From positions 395,699,601 to 395,763,600 of the forward strand of contig NC_090319.1 in NCBI RefSeq assembly GCF_040869045.1: a stretch of 64,000 nucleotides of DNA, given 5' to 3'. The stretch comes from Eurosta solidaginis (taxonomy: Eukaryota; Arthropoda; Insecta; Diptera; Tephritidae). The stretch's first letter is position 1, and every line of letters starts with the position of its first letter. The translations under genes were made by a program, and so were the position numbers. The notes below the pieces were generated by a model. The model saw only the letters and a list, made by a program, of their open reading frames with translations, had not been told where the DNA came from and did not search any database. Of the stretch, positions 1 to 10,868 are shown one piece after another.

Positions 1-457
1 AAAAAATGTAAACACTCCGCCGCTGAATGTTACTGGCATGCATAACATTGTGATATTAGCCATTGAGTGAAAGGAGGTACGAACTCTTATCCTAACGAGA
101 TCCAGGGACGAAGCTATGGCAGGATATTAGAGCAAAGCGAAAGGATGATTCAGAAGCTAGAGAGCTGTATTTTCAACCTGGTGGTGGAGCCAGGAGACAG
201 TACTTACGACTCCGACCATGGAGCATATAGTACCAAAGTTGGTGACCAATACCAAGTGGGCCCAAACCGCGTCTAGCTGGCATATTTCCTGCCCTCCCAA
301 AAATAAAAAGGAAAATAACTCTGCAGGATATGATAGAAAAAGTCGAAAACGGCAACCTCGCTGGGAGTTGCCAAAGAGATTCAGTGCACATTCGCAAAAA
401 GCAACAACAAAACTTGTAGCACTGTATGCCGAACCAATCAATGCACATCTGTTTTAG
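1..457. other. Unassigned segment with two overlapping short + frames
   Basis: Two short + frames overlap here (about 67-276 and 218-457). The second is rich in Lys, Arg and Trp (a KRQPRWELPKR stretch), which recalls linker regions of non-LTR retrotransposon polyproteins, but no diagnostic motif is visible. It could be a decayed LINE fragment or chance. No product is assigned. Confidence 0.15.
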
Positions 458-876
458 ATTTTAATTTTCATATTTTTAATAGAATTCCTAAAAATTATTA
501 TACAAGTTTGTATAACAAGTAAACATAATTGCTCTGTCAAGCTGAACTAAAAAAAAAATTAATAGAAAAATTTGTTTATTTGTTTGCCATTTGAAACACC
601 AAAAATACGTTTTTAGTTTGTTCGCCTAGAAGACAATCGCGGCAGTTAAATATTAACTTTATATGTATAAATACATATATATTAATAATTAAATTATCAG
701 ATATCATTAAAAAAAGTAATTAATCGGTCGTGTGTGTGAATGATTCGTGATTGTTGTTAACAGTTAATTCGTTGCAAGTAATTAATTTTACATACATATA
801 TATTTTTACAAAATCAAGTTTATAACGGCTTTCGATGCATGATCGTTTAATAGAATTTACTAAATATTTAGCTAAA
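458..876. other. No feature seen
   Basis: AT-rich sequence with poly-A/T runs and short TATA-type microsatellite stretches. Nothing coding or repetitive is recognised. Confidence 0.3.
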
Positions 877-1300
877 AGTCTAGAACAGGTGTCGACTGCT
901 AATACACGTCCAAAAATATTGGGAGAAGTTTCAAAAGACGCGTATTGACTTCGACAACAATAATTCGAAGGTGGAAAAGGAAATTTGTATCTCTGTTCGG
1001 AGATATTTGCAGGTGAAGTTGACAATTTTCATGTGGGATTTTAAACGGATTTAATTTTGACCCACCCGATTGGTGGACCAGCCAGGTTAATTTTTATAAG
1101 CGCGGCCGAGTGCCGCCAAGCAGAGAGATGTTCTGCCCAAAAATACTATGGATGGTCATTTTTCGGTTTTTCGTGAATATCTTTTGAACGAGTTGAACAT
1201 TTTATTTTCCGACTTCGTATATTAATACTTATGTCAAGATGCGTCGTTTGCAATATCTCTCGTGGTGTCGCACATTAGCAGTCGACCCCTGTTCTAGACT
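877..1300. repeat. Inverted repeat, about 31-bp arms
   Basis: AGTCTAGAACAGGTGTCGAC at 877-896, continuing to about 907, recurs inverted at 1269-1300 with a few mismatches. About 360 bp of unrelated sequence lies between the arms. It may be the core of a decayed MITE; no target duplication could be defined. Confidence 0.5.
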
Positions 1301-2689
1301 ATTGCCAATACTTTATTACATTACTAAGCAACTTTGATTACGCAATATTTAAATTTTGAATTTTATGACGACTTATTCAAGTTTCTCTTCCCTCCTGTCT
1401 TCAAAAACAACAAAATATATGAGTTCGAGCCTTTTCATTTAAGGTAGCGATGTGTACTTAATATACATTTTATTGTTAATACATTAACTTGGCGATGAGA
1501 CAATGATGATATCCGGGAGCATCCGGGAGTTTTGTTCCTCACAAAAAGTTGAACTTTCCAAAACAGGTGTAGAATACGTTTCCAAGCCATAAGCCAAAAA
1601 ATTTTATTTGTTAAGAGCCGTCACTTGATACTTTGGCAACAAAATAGCACCAAATTCATACCGAATGTTTTCTCAAGGAGGTTTTGGCAAGTTTTGGTTG
1701 ACTACTACGTATATATTTATGCGGTGTAGAGACTTGGCGTAATTGCGATTTTTGGAAAGACAATTAATCTATTATTTTAATGCAATTTTTTTTGGCGAGA
1801 CATGCAAAAACGTCTTTTATACATTTTCGTTCCGAATTTGTGTTTATTTTAACGATTGTTTTCAATTTATTTATTTATCCGCTTTCCAAAATCTCAATTG
1901 TACAAGGTAGCTACACCAGATGAATAAAAGGGAGGCAATTAAAAAAACTCCCTCATAGAAAAAATTCGGCATGCATTTTTTCTTTTCTTCCACTCGTAGC
2001 AAACTGGTGGCTCTTATTTTAATCTATCCTCTTTGGTTTTCCAGCCTCATTATGTTTAGCGAACGATACCTGTGTTGGAGACAGTGTTGCCATTTTAGCT
2101 TTTTTCATGCTATATTTAGCTTTCTTACCCTCCGTTTATTTATTTTTGAAAATCTAGATAAGCAGTTTTATGAAGATTCAATTTTAAAAACATTGAATAA
2201 GTTTGGGGTATATTTAAAGAATTTGAGGGGCTAAGGAACAGATAATGTTGGCATTATTTTAGGGAGAAATTGACATCAACTTTGTATCATTTTCGTTCCG
2301 TGCGTTTGCCACTCGATTCTATGACTTTCATCTGGTTTGAAACTATTTCCGAGCGAAATTGAATTTTTGATTTCTGAAACATTTAACTGGGTTTCTAAGT
2401 CCACATGTAGACAAAAGAGCAATGCTGGTAGATATATGTTGCATAAAACGACGGATTCAACTCGTTGCAAATCGTATCCACACGAATGGGAGAACTCCTT
2501 GTTTTTCTGTACTTTCAACAGGCATACTATTTATTTGAAAGATATCGTTGTGAATAACGCTTATAGCTCATATAAAGTAAAACTTACGTAAGGAATTATT
2601 ATAAGCCATTAGTTAGAATATAACAACTTTATTGTAAGGCTTATGGACCAACAAAAATAAGGCTTACTTACATAAGGCCTTATTAAAAG
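1301..2689. other. No gene seen
   Basis: AT-rich sequence with scattered short open frames of low-complexity composition. Around 2070-2100 and again inverted around 4270-4310 there is a weak shared GGCAACACTG motif, too short to define an element. Nothing else is supported. Confidence 0.3.
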
Positions 2690-3545
2690 GAATTACGGAA
2701 TTCCGTCGGGGTCATTTCGTGACTTTTTCTGGATTATTTCGGGATCATTTGGAGAGTTTACCGGCATCAGTTCTGCAGGGCTTCCGGGATCAATCTGGGA
2801 TCCCGTCAGGGTCATTTCGGGATCATTTGGGGACTCTTTAAGGATCATATTTGGGGTCCATCCGGGATTATTTCGGGATAATTTGGGGATCCTTTCCCGA
2901 TCATTTCTGAATGGTTTTCGGAGACCGTCCGGAATCCCGACGAGGTCATTTCGTGACTTTTTCTGGACTATTTCAAGATCATTTCAGCAGCCGCCCGGGA
3001 TCCCGTCCAGGTTCTTTCGGAACATTTTTGGCACTATTTCGGGATCATTTGGGGATCCTGTATCATTTCTGGATGGCTTTCGGGATCCCGCGGCCACCGT
3101 GGTGTGATGGTAGCGTGCTCCGCCTATCACACCGTATGCCCTGGGTTCAACTCCCGGGCAAAGCAACATCAAAAGTTTAGAAATAAGGTTTTTCAATTAG
3201 AAGAAAATTTTTCTAAGCGGGGTCGCCCCTCGGCAGTGACTGGCAAGCGCTCCGAGTGTATTTCTGCCATGAAAAGCTCTCAGTGAAAACTCATCTGCCT
3301 TGCAGATGCCGTTCAGAGTCGGCATAAAACATGTAGGTCCCGTCCGGCCAATTTGTAGGGAAAATCAAGAGGAGCACGACGCAAATTGGAAGAGAAGCTC
3401 GGCCTTAGATCTCTTCGGAGGTTATCGCGCCTTACATTTATTTTTATTTTTTTTTTCGGGATCCCGCCAGGGTTATTTCGGCACTTTCGGGATCATTTGG
3501 GGTTCTTCCGGCATCAATTCTGGATGGTTCTCGGGAGCCCATATA
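2690..3545. repeat. Degenerate tandem array of a GGGATC-rich motif, split by a SINE
   Basis: Irregular repeats of a TTTCGGGATCATTTGGGGAT-like unit fill 2690-3090 and resume at 3467-3545. The two halves are separated by the SINE at 3091-3453. The repeat keeps a short frame open (F-R-D/N-H-F-G type pattern), so frames here are artefacts of the repeat and not genes. Unit borders are blurred; the period is roughly 25-60 bp. Confidence 0.7.
3091..3453 (+). mobile_element. tRNA-derived SINE with 13-bp target-site duplication (copy 1)
   Basis: The head is tRNA-like: an A-box-like TGGTGTGATGGTAGCGTGC at about 3100 and a B box GGTTCAACTCC at 3144-3154, the internal RNA polymerase III promoter. The body is shared with copies at 16861-17226 and 19477-19831, and the 3' end is a T-rich tail. 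The copy is flanked by TTTCGGGATCCCG at 3078-3090 and 3454-3466, an exact duplication that proves insertion into the surrounding GGGATC array. Short frames inside it are not genes. Confidence 0.9.
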
Positions 3546-3748
3546 TTTTATTATCTCTTAGCCCACCCGAAATCAGGCTTATAAGCTTTTATAATAACGA
3601 GGTTGAATAAGGATTGTCGTACCATAGTATAACCTTCTTATACGTTTTATTGCACATATAAAATTGCTTGGACTTATAATAAGACAACATCTGACTTCAA
3701 ATTCCTTTATATATTCATAGTAACCTATATCAGAACTATATTTAACCG

Positions 3749-3860
3749 GGGATCACTCATCGGCAGTGGTTGGGCAAGCTCAGAAACTGTTATGAAAATC
3801 GTCCCTCCAAAAACTCGTTTGCCAGATATTGTTTGGAGTCGGTGTAAAACACATACCAAA
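3749..3860 (+). mobile_element. Decayed SINE body fragment
   Basis: Matches the middle of the SINE family (the CGGCAGTG..TTGG..AAGC, GGAGTCGGTGTAAAAC and GAAAA blocks in the right order) with many substitutions and no tRNA head. An old relic. Confidence 0.55.
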
Positions 3861-4593
3861 AACTTGAAAAGGACAGTGTGGAATGTAGAGTTTAAATTTT
3901 CATGGGTTCTTTAAAAGGAAAAAAAGTAGATTTTCATATTGAAAATAGTTTTATCGACGTTCTTATTTTGCAAATAAAAAAATTACCTCAAACATATTAC
4001 GAAAACTTATAGACTATAGTGGAGTTTTATTTAGAATGTATCCCTTTTAAATTAAAACACAAATAGCATCTGTTAACTATTTTTATTTATTTTTTATGAA
4101 ATTCGAGTAAAAGTTTATTTAAATGTTTTATTCTGTTATGTTTTTTATGAAAAAAAAATAATAAAACGCATAGAGAGTTGCGTAGAACTTTCAGCTTTTT
4201 TCTTAGCCTAAAAAAATTTTATTTAGCATTTTTTAAATTTTTATTTTTGTCAATCTAGCCTTTTTTCTGAAAAAGTTCTGGCAACACTGGTTGGCGATAC
4301 CGTCTGCTAATGCAAGACGTTAGCATACAAAGATGTTGCATGTCTTTGGCTAATGCTTATGGTACTCTGAAGCTTACGTTGTCGTTTATCGTTTAATTTT
4401 ACATTACTCGTCAGCTACACCAAAACACTTGTTAAATTTGTCTTCGTCCTTTGTTTATATACTTTGTTTTCGATTTCACAGCAGCTGTTCGTAAAAGAGA
4501 ATGCTGAGATAACGTAAGAGTGGGTTTGTTATCGTTTAACTAATCGTCAGGGCGAATTCAGTACCAGTAGTGCAATCAAGGCGAATCCATACC
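3861..4593. other. No feature seen
   Basis: AT-rich, with poly-T/A runs. No gene, and no repeat that could be matched elsewhere in the window. Confidence 0.3.
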
Positions 4594-5692
4594 AGGTGGT
4601 GGCAAAGCGCATTCAACCAATTCGCCGTGCAAAAGAATGTCAAGTCAAAAGAAAATTTTCTTTGTTTTCGATTAACTGACATATTGTTGTACAAGGCTTT
4701 GAATGGAAAATGATCAAGAAGAAGCAATCAGCCTCTACTGAATTCGCCTTGAGTGTAATTCTCTAACTTTTTTAACCACATTTGCCATCGCTTTATTTGC
4801 AAATCGATAACTATAACGATTTAGTTATTCAGTAACTATTTTGTATCGATATTTGTTTATCGACGATCATCTGTGTTGTTAAATAAACGGCAAGTAAAAT
4901 GCCTGCGTTAAAAATAACGAAATTAATAATAATAATTTTTTTTTTAAAAAGAAAATCGGAACTTTAATTAAATACTTTCAAACACGAAAAGCTGCTTAAT
5001 AATTCAAATGGCATTTGAGTACTTGGCGTACGTTTTATCACAAGATGAAGAATTACTAAGTCTATCGCCAGTGGACAGACACCTTCTTAGAGAAGTAGAT
5101 AACCCATTCCACTTGAATTCAACGGAGTTTCAAAAGCTGTACCGACTAACGCCATACTTGTCTCATGATATTATTTTTCAACTTGATGGTCAATTAAGGG
5201 GTACCAGAAAAACTGCGATATCAACAGGGAAAAAAAGAAATTAATACCGCATTTATATACCTTTTGTTAAAACATGTAAAAACTCGCACAATAATGACTT
5301 TTAAAAGCAGTTAGTATACGGAATTTATTTATTTTTGGCATTCCTTTTGTGCTTTTCGCATTTTCGTTAAGCTGTGTCGCCACCTTTCTACTATTAAAAC
5401 GAAATTAAAATATCATTTATTTCGAGTCGTTAAAGCTAAGTTAGTGAATAGTACAATCGATAAGGCAAGCAACAAAATCGTTAATTTAAATCTCGACAAA
5501 TCGCATCGTTATAAGTTAGTGAATTCCACTACAGGTGTTGTTACCCCAACAGCTGATTGCTTCTTCTTGATTAGTTTCCATACAGCGCCTTGTACTTTAA
5601 TATGTCAGCTAATCGAAATCAATGAACATTTTCTTTTGACTTGAAATTCTTCTGTACGGCGAATTGGTTGAGTTCGCTTTGCCATCACCTTG
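4594..5692. repeat. Inverted repeat of about 140 bp enclosing a Harbinger-like fragment
   Basis: The left arm 4594-4732 and right arm 5552-5692 are inverted copies, roughly 80% identical by eye (for example CAACCAATTCGCCGTGCA versus its inverted partner near 5655-5672). The interior of about 820 bp carries the transposase fragment at 5008-5244. This looks like a non-autonomous or decayed DNA transposon. The true ends and target duplication were not found. Confidence 0.6.
5008..5244 (+). pseudogene. PIF/Harbinger-like transposase, N-terminal fragment
   Basis: A 78-residue frame. After about 30 residues it reads RHLLREVDNPFHLNSTEFQK followed by LYRL, which fits the N-terminal part of PIF/Harbinger nucleases (an R..R...NPF.L....F...YRL.. 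pattern ahead of the DDE domain). The catalytic DDE domain is absent: the frame ends after GTRKTAISTGKKRN and what follows is unrelated AT-rich sequence. The fragment sits between the inverted arms at 4594-4732 and 5552-5692, consistent with a deleted element. The family call is from pattern memory. Confidence 0.55.
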
Positions 5693-5792
5693 TAATCGTG
5701 CTACAAGCAGACGAACGACGATTGTTTTGAATATGATAGCCTCATTAGTAATGCGGCTGTTAATATGTATATCATTGTGACTGAAATTAATA

Positions 5793-6377
5793 GCTGAATT
5801 CGTAAGCCGTCTCTAGTCACTATTAGAGACTATTTGGGGTGAAAATCACTTTTGAGACAATTTGCCATTCTGTAAGCTGTCTCGCGTCTCCAGCCTCACA
5901 AAATCAATCACTAATTTGTGAGCTGGGCCGGGACAGATCACAAACGTGAAAACTTCAGAAAAAGTATGAAAATTATTTGCGAAAAACGCTTTAAATATAT
6001 TTTTTTTATTCCTCAAATTAAAATAAGCATAGAAAAAATTAAAAACCAGAAAATACTTAAAAAAACATCGAACTCTACTATGTGGCGCCGCTGAGATTCG
6101 AACCTACACAATTTGGGATTTTCTATAAAAATTGTGAACGGCTTCTTAGGAAGCTCAGCCACAATACCATCTGACGTTATGTTGACAAAATGCAGTGCTA
6201 TATTATTTGTTCAATGTATGAGTAAATTGTCATTTTGGTGAATTTCGTTGATATGGTGAATTGTTTTTGTGACTTTCGTTTACTGAATACCGAAATCATC
6301 TCAAGTTACAAAAATTGTCTCTAAAGGAAAATCTCAAATTTAGAGACTTGAGATGAGACTCAATTACAGAATTCAGC
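5793..6377. mobile_element. MITE-like element with GCTGAATTC terminal inverted repeats
   Basis: The left end GCTGAATTCGTAAGCCGTCT and right end (inverted GCTGAATTCTGTAATTGAGT) form terminal inverted repeats that go on with GTCTC-rich subterminal matches (AGAGAC blocks near 5815-5835 and 6315-6345). Length is about 585 bp with no coding capacity. It contains a tRNA-like segment on the minus strand (6081-6175). Confidence 0.65.
6081..6175 (-). tRNA. tRNA-Leu/Ser-like sequence (probably a pseudo-tRNA inside a MITE)
   Basis: Read on the minus strand there is an A-box-like TGGCTGAGCTTCCTAAG, a canonical B box GGTTCGAATCT and a pairable 3' GCCACA. The spacing fits a class II (long variable arm) tRNA. 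The AT-rich insert between the boxes is too long for a clean anticodon arm, so it is more likely a tRNA-derived relic than a working gene. Its position inside the MITE suggests it was captured. Confidence 0.35.
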
Positions 6378-6379
6378 GG

Positions 6380-6577
6380 TAAGTCTGATATCTTATCTGT
6401 CAACTGCTTGACAGGTATAGCTACTTTTTAGCGTTTTGACAGGGTGTTCAATATGGCGGCGCCTATCTTCAGCGGGTGATAGAAAGAGATACAGAATGAG
6501 ACAGCGATAGTCAATTACAAATCAGGTGATCCAATCACTTTGGAATTTTGACGTCTATGCAGAAGATATCATACTTA
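6380..6577. mobile_element. Short MITE, TAAGTNTGATATCTT ends
   Basis: TAAGTCTGATATCTT at 6380-6394 is inverted at 6563-6577. The 198-bp body includes GTTCAATATGGCGGCGCC and no frame. It directly abuts the right end of the MITE at 5793-6377. A 10-bp ACTGAAATTA flanks the pair at 5780-5789 and 6579-6588. Confidence 0.65.
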
Positions 6578-6588
6578 CACTGAAATTA

Positions 6589-7079
6589 GTAATGTATTGG
6601 TGCCACAGCAACATCAACAGAGGAGCATAAGAAGAAGACCGGCGGGATAACACAAATCCGCCGGAGTTGCCGGCATTCCAAGTCCAGTTGAGTTCGCCTT
6701 TCGCCATATGCCAACATCTATTTAAGCTTTCTTAAAAAATCCTTGCGCAATTTCTGGATGGCTGCATCAAATATGCGAAGAGCTTTTCCGTTGCTTATGA
6801 TATATTTTTCGACTTAAAATAAAGATTATTGTGGTTGTTGTTGTTGTTGTATTAACAGTGAGTATATTGTGGTAGAATGTAAATACATATTTTAGCACAA
6901 ATTTGTACAAATAAGTGTTCTTTTTTAAAATAGCCAATTTCCTTTAACTATTTTGATCCATTACTTTAATTTAACTAGTGAAAAAACTCCTATGAAATGG
7001 CAGAGAAATCTCCCTCTCCCTCACATTCATAATACCTACTTTTCTCCCATAACCGGTTTCCGCTTTTTCGAACATTGTT
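6589..7079. other. No gene; short TTG microsatellite
   Basis: Contains a short (TTG)n tract near 6832-6849 and GCCGGCGG/CCGCCGGAGTTGCCGGC palindromic bits near 6638-6675. Nothing else is recognised. Confidence 0.3.
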
Positions 7080-7181
7080 CAGAATAGGAGGAAAGGGAGA
7101 AGTGAAAAAACTCACAAGGAATTTTTATTTAGAATACGAGGAATGGGAGAAGGGAAAAAACTCGCACAATTTTCGTTTAGA
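7080..7181. repeat. Two tandem copies of a ~50-bp purine-rich unit
   Basis: AGAATAGGAGGAAAGGGAGA followed by GTGAAAAAACTC (7080-7131) is repeated with changes at 7132-7181 (AGAATACGAGGAATGGGAGA then GGGAAAAAACTC). Confidence 0.5.
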
Positions 7182-7516
7182 ATTGGGCTGATTGAAACGT
7201 ATTAACAGTGAAATTATGGGAACGAAGCAATAACATGTCAAGATTATGTTATTAACATACATCACTTTCATTGATATCCCTGTTAACGTACATTGTGCAT
7301 TGTACATACATAAGTCATGTTATTAACATATTAACATTGTCCTTTTTATTTATAAATTGTACATAACTCTCCTCGCGCTGCTTTAAGAATTCTCCTGGAT
7401 TCTACTTATTGGTAGTAGTTTTTTTTTCATATTTTCATATTTAATTTCAGATTGCTTGTTATATAGACATATTAACATATAGGAATTCTGTAGGTTTCTT
7501 AAATTTCTTATATATT

Positions 7517-8475
7517 GGGGTATTCCATCCCATTTCGACCAATTTTGAACCAGACCCCTTTAGAATTGGCTGCAAGTTTTTCTTCTTTTTCTAGCTTACG
7601 AAAGACGTTTTTGAGAAGTTTTTCAAATTTTTTCATCCAACTCAAAAAAAGTTATGAATTTTTAAAAAGCACCGTTTTTGTTTTCAAAATGCTATAACTT
7701 TTTCAAAAATTGACCGTTTGGGATCTTTTTTTTTTTAATTTGATTTTAAATGTACTTTTCGGAAAAAATTCAAAAAAATTTTTAAAGTTTTTTTTTTTGT
7801 AATTTTTCAGTTTTTCGAGATTTTCCGATTTTCGCCTTTTTTTTTCTCATAAAAAACTTCAATCAATTCTGCAACCATCCCCACTAATCCCGGAGTGGGC
7901 CGAGAATTTTTTTTTTATTTAATTGAAAAAAAAACTATAAAATTTTTTTTGTATTTTTTCCGAAAAGTACATTTAAAAACATATTTAAAAAAAAAAAATG
8001 ATCCCAAACGGTCAATTTTTGAAAAAGTTATAGCATTTTGAAGAAAACACCGTTTTCCAACTGAAAATAAGATTTAAATATTTTGAAAAAAAACGGTTCT
8101 CGCCCACTCCGGGATTAGTGGAGATGATTGCAGAATTGATTGAAGTTTTTTATGAGAAAAAAAAGGGCGAAATTCGAAAAATCTCGAAAAACTGAAAAAT
8201 TACAAAAAAAAAAACTAAACATTTTTTTGAATTTTTTTCGAAAAGTACATTTAAAAACAAATTTAAAAAAAAAAAGATCCCAAACGGTCAATTTTTGAAA
8301 AAGATATAGCATTTTGAAAACAAAAACGGTGTTTTTTTTTTAATTCATAACTTTTTTTGAGATGGATGAAAAACTTCTGAAAAACGTCTTTCGTAAGCTA
8401 GAAAAAGAAGAAAAACTTTCAGCCAATTCTAAAGGGGTCGGGTTCAAAATTGGTCGAAATGGGATGAAATACCCC
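7517..8475. mobile_element. Near-palindromic foldback element, 959 bp
   Basis: The ends GGGGTATTCCATCCCATTTC (7517) and its inverted partner GGGATGAAATACCCC (ending 8475) continue as inverted matches through both arms, including TAGAATTGGCTG, CTAGCTTACGAAAGACGTTT and the GACCGTTTGGGATC block. Each arm is about 300 bp, and further inverted and direct copies of the inner blocks (CCGGAGTGGGC..., ATCAATTCTGCAA) lie near the centre. It has no protein of its own; frames across it are by-products of A/T runs. It is flanked by ATAT-rich sequence. The DNA-transposon superfamily is not identified. Confidence 0.75.
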
Positions 8476-8657
8476 ATATATATCTATATACATATATGTA
8501 TATATATTTTTTTTTGTATGCTTGCTCTAAGTAGGCAGTTATTGTTACCATTTTAAGAATAGTTCTTACAACTAAAATTAACATATGTTCTTACTGTTAT
8601 ATTTGTAGCTATTCTTATATTTTTCTGAAAATGGTTTATATATGAAAGTTTTTAATG
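8476..8657. other. Spacer 3' of the gypsy integrase
   Basis: AT-rich with a TATA microsatellite. The LTR expected downstream of the integrase on the minus strand was not found here or beyond the palindrome. Confidence 0.3.
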
Positions 8658-9448
8658 AGTGTTAGAATCGCCTGCTAGTGCTATTACGCTTAAATTGTCC
8701 TCATTGGCTTTGCAATTATTATTAGATCCTTTTCTGAAATTATACCTATGTGATGATTTCAAAGGTCGTTTTATATTTGATAAATGAACATTGGCTAATG
8801 GGTTAATTCTATAGTAAGGCTCATCTTTATGTCGTACTCGCTTATAGTTTTTTATTGGGCCTAAGTCTCTTCTTTATAATTTTCTCTACATTTATTTCTT
8901 TTCTCAATAGTTCGTAGTTTTACTTCATTTATATTGTTATACAAAAGTTTTGGATCAATATTAAAAAGTGCAAATCTGGGTGAAGGTTTAATTGTAGAGT
9001 GATGACGATCATTATAGTTACCTATCGCCAGTAGAATCCTCATTTCAGTCGAGAGCTCCGGATCGTCGATTCCTGTTAGTTTTTCCAACAGGGTCGAGTG
9101 GAGTCTCTCGATATCTGCGTTTCCGGTATGACTATTCGGAGTAGTCAAATGCACTTCTATGTTTTCTTTATTAAAGTATTCAATTAACTGCTCAGCTCTG
9201 AATTCGTTATCCATTACCACTTTCTTTGGTTTCCCAAATTTAGCAAATTGTTTAATTATAATTTTCTTTTTTGATCTCCAATTTCGATCTATTATGTCAT
9301 AAGGTGTAGCAAATTTAGTTAGTTTATCAATAAAAGTGACAAAAGATAATCTTTTAAAACGGAATATATCAATATGAAGAATTTGATTTTTTTCGGTAGG
9401 GGTTTCTGTAAAACGAAAAATTGGTTTAATTGGTTTTTTACTGTACAT
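8658..9448 (-). pseudogene. gypsy integrase (core plus C-terminal part), frameshifted
   Basis: A 195-residue frame (9448-8861) holds the DDE integrase core: first Asp in ILHIDIF, second in VVMDNEFRA, and the Glu in NADIERLHSTLLE, with family spacing. Around 8870 the frame shifts; the C-terminal continuation (GPIKNYKRVRHKDEP and on to a stop near 8658) lies in another frame. The N-terminal HHCC zinc region is not recognisable upstream. This domain inserts element cDNA into the host genome. It is the last coding part of the gypsy element. Confidence 0.8.
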
Positions 9449-9609
9449 TATTTGCTAAAATGTTTTTTATTTTGTTTTCGTCGTCTAATGGATTTATTTC
9501 AATTATTTTTCTTTTATAAATATTTTTAATTTCAGTTACGGGACTAAAAGTTAATATAATTTGGATTTTGTATTTCTTTACTATTTCTTCCTTTATGACA
9601 ATGTGATCT

Positions 9610-10852
9610 AATAATCAAAATTAGACTCATTATCATTTTCCTCATTAATTTTAGGGGAATTTTCCAAACGACTTAAAAAGTCTGGCACTTTATTTTCCCT
9701 GCCATTTATATAGTCTATTTCATAATTAAACTCTTATAATTTCAGCAACCATTATGGCGCGGTGAACATTCTTTTCCTTTACATTTGGTATTTATGTATT
9801 TAATTGGACAATGATCTGTTACAATTTTGAATTTTTTTCCATAAATATAAGGTCTTAAATAAGTCAGGCATAAATAGTTGATAGAAATCCTTTATCTGTT
9901 GTGCTAAATTTTGCACGTGGTTATTTAGAGTTCTTGATATGTAGCAAACAGGATGTCCTTGTTGTGACAACACAGCACCTATTGCATAATCACTAGCATC
10001 TGTTGTTATTGTGAATTCTTTGTCGTATTCCGGATATTTTAAAATAGGGTGGGAAGAAATTAAAACTTTCAAATTTTCAAAACTACTTATGTATTCTGGG
10101 TCATGAATATTTATTTTGCAATTCTTTTTAAGATACTTTATCATAGGGTAAGCAATCTTCGAATAGTTTTTTATAAACTTTCGGTAATAACCAGTAATAC
10201 CGAGAAATCCTTTTAGCTGGTTTTCTGTTTTTGGAATATCTAATTTTCTAATTACGTCAATTTTTAAAGGGGTTGGTTTAATGCCTTCAGCTGTTAAAAT
10301 ATGACCAAGGAACGGAGTCTCTTTTTGCATGAAACAACATTTGTCCGATTGTATTTTTAAATTGTGCTCTTGAAGTTTGGAATAAATTTTCTCTAAGCTA
10401 TTAGCATGTTCCTCCAAAGAAGTTGAAAAAATAAGAATATCGTCTAGATAAGCTACACAGATTTTATTGATATACTCTCTAAGAATTTCATTTATCAACC
10501 TTTGAAATGTTGCAGGTGCATTCTTAAGCCCAAAAGGCATCCGAACATATTCATATAACCCTGCAGGTGTAACGAAAGCTGTTTTTTCGATGTCATTTTC
10601 GGCCATCAGTATTTGGTGATAGCCCTTTGCCAAATCTAAGGTGCTAAAATACTGAGCTTTACCCAATTTGTCTAAAATGCCTTCGATATTTGGCAAAGGA
10701 TATTTATCATCGACGGTAAGTTGGTTAAGCCTTCTATAATCTACAACTATCCTGTACTTTTGTATCCCTGAATTATCCTTCTTTTTAGGTACTACAATAA
10801 TTGGCGAACTGTATTTGCTTTTACTTTGCATTGTTATTCCTTGTTTTTCCAT
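9610..10852 (-). pseudogene. gypsy reverse transcriptase and RNase H, frameshifted
   Basis: Starts within the RT fingers ([14 protein letters not shown]). Palm motifs are intact: [13 protein letters not shown] with the first catalytic Asp, [15 protein letters not shown], and YLDD at 10439-10450. The connection region ([12 protein letters not shown]) and the start of RNase H ([19 protein letters not shown]) follow. After about residue 310 the frame shifts. The downstream RNase H block ([14 protein letters not shown], near 9840-9800) and the DYINGRENKVPDFLSRL tether (to about 9610) are readable in other frames. RT copies the RNA; RNase H removes the template. Confidence 0.9.
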
Positions 10853-10868
10853 TTCAAATATTTGTTTT

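Noticed and set aside
720..1025. 101-residue minus-strand frame
   Set aside because: No family motif and no conservation cue; it overlaps the inverted repeat at 877.
2883..3180. Overlapping + frames rich in F, R, D, H and G
   Set aside because: Produced by the GGGATC tandem repeat in all phases; one continues into the SINE.
3104..3286. 60-residue frame repeated at 16877-17059
   Set aside because: Same SINE body in two copies; the frame is shared because the SINE is, not because it codes.
8115..8556. Lys/Phe-rich frames on both strands
   Set aside because: By-products of A/T runs in the palindrome at 7517-8475.
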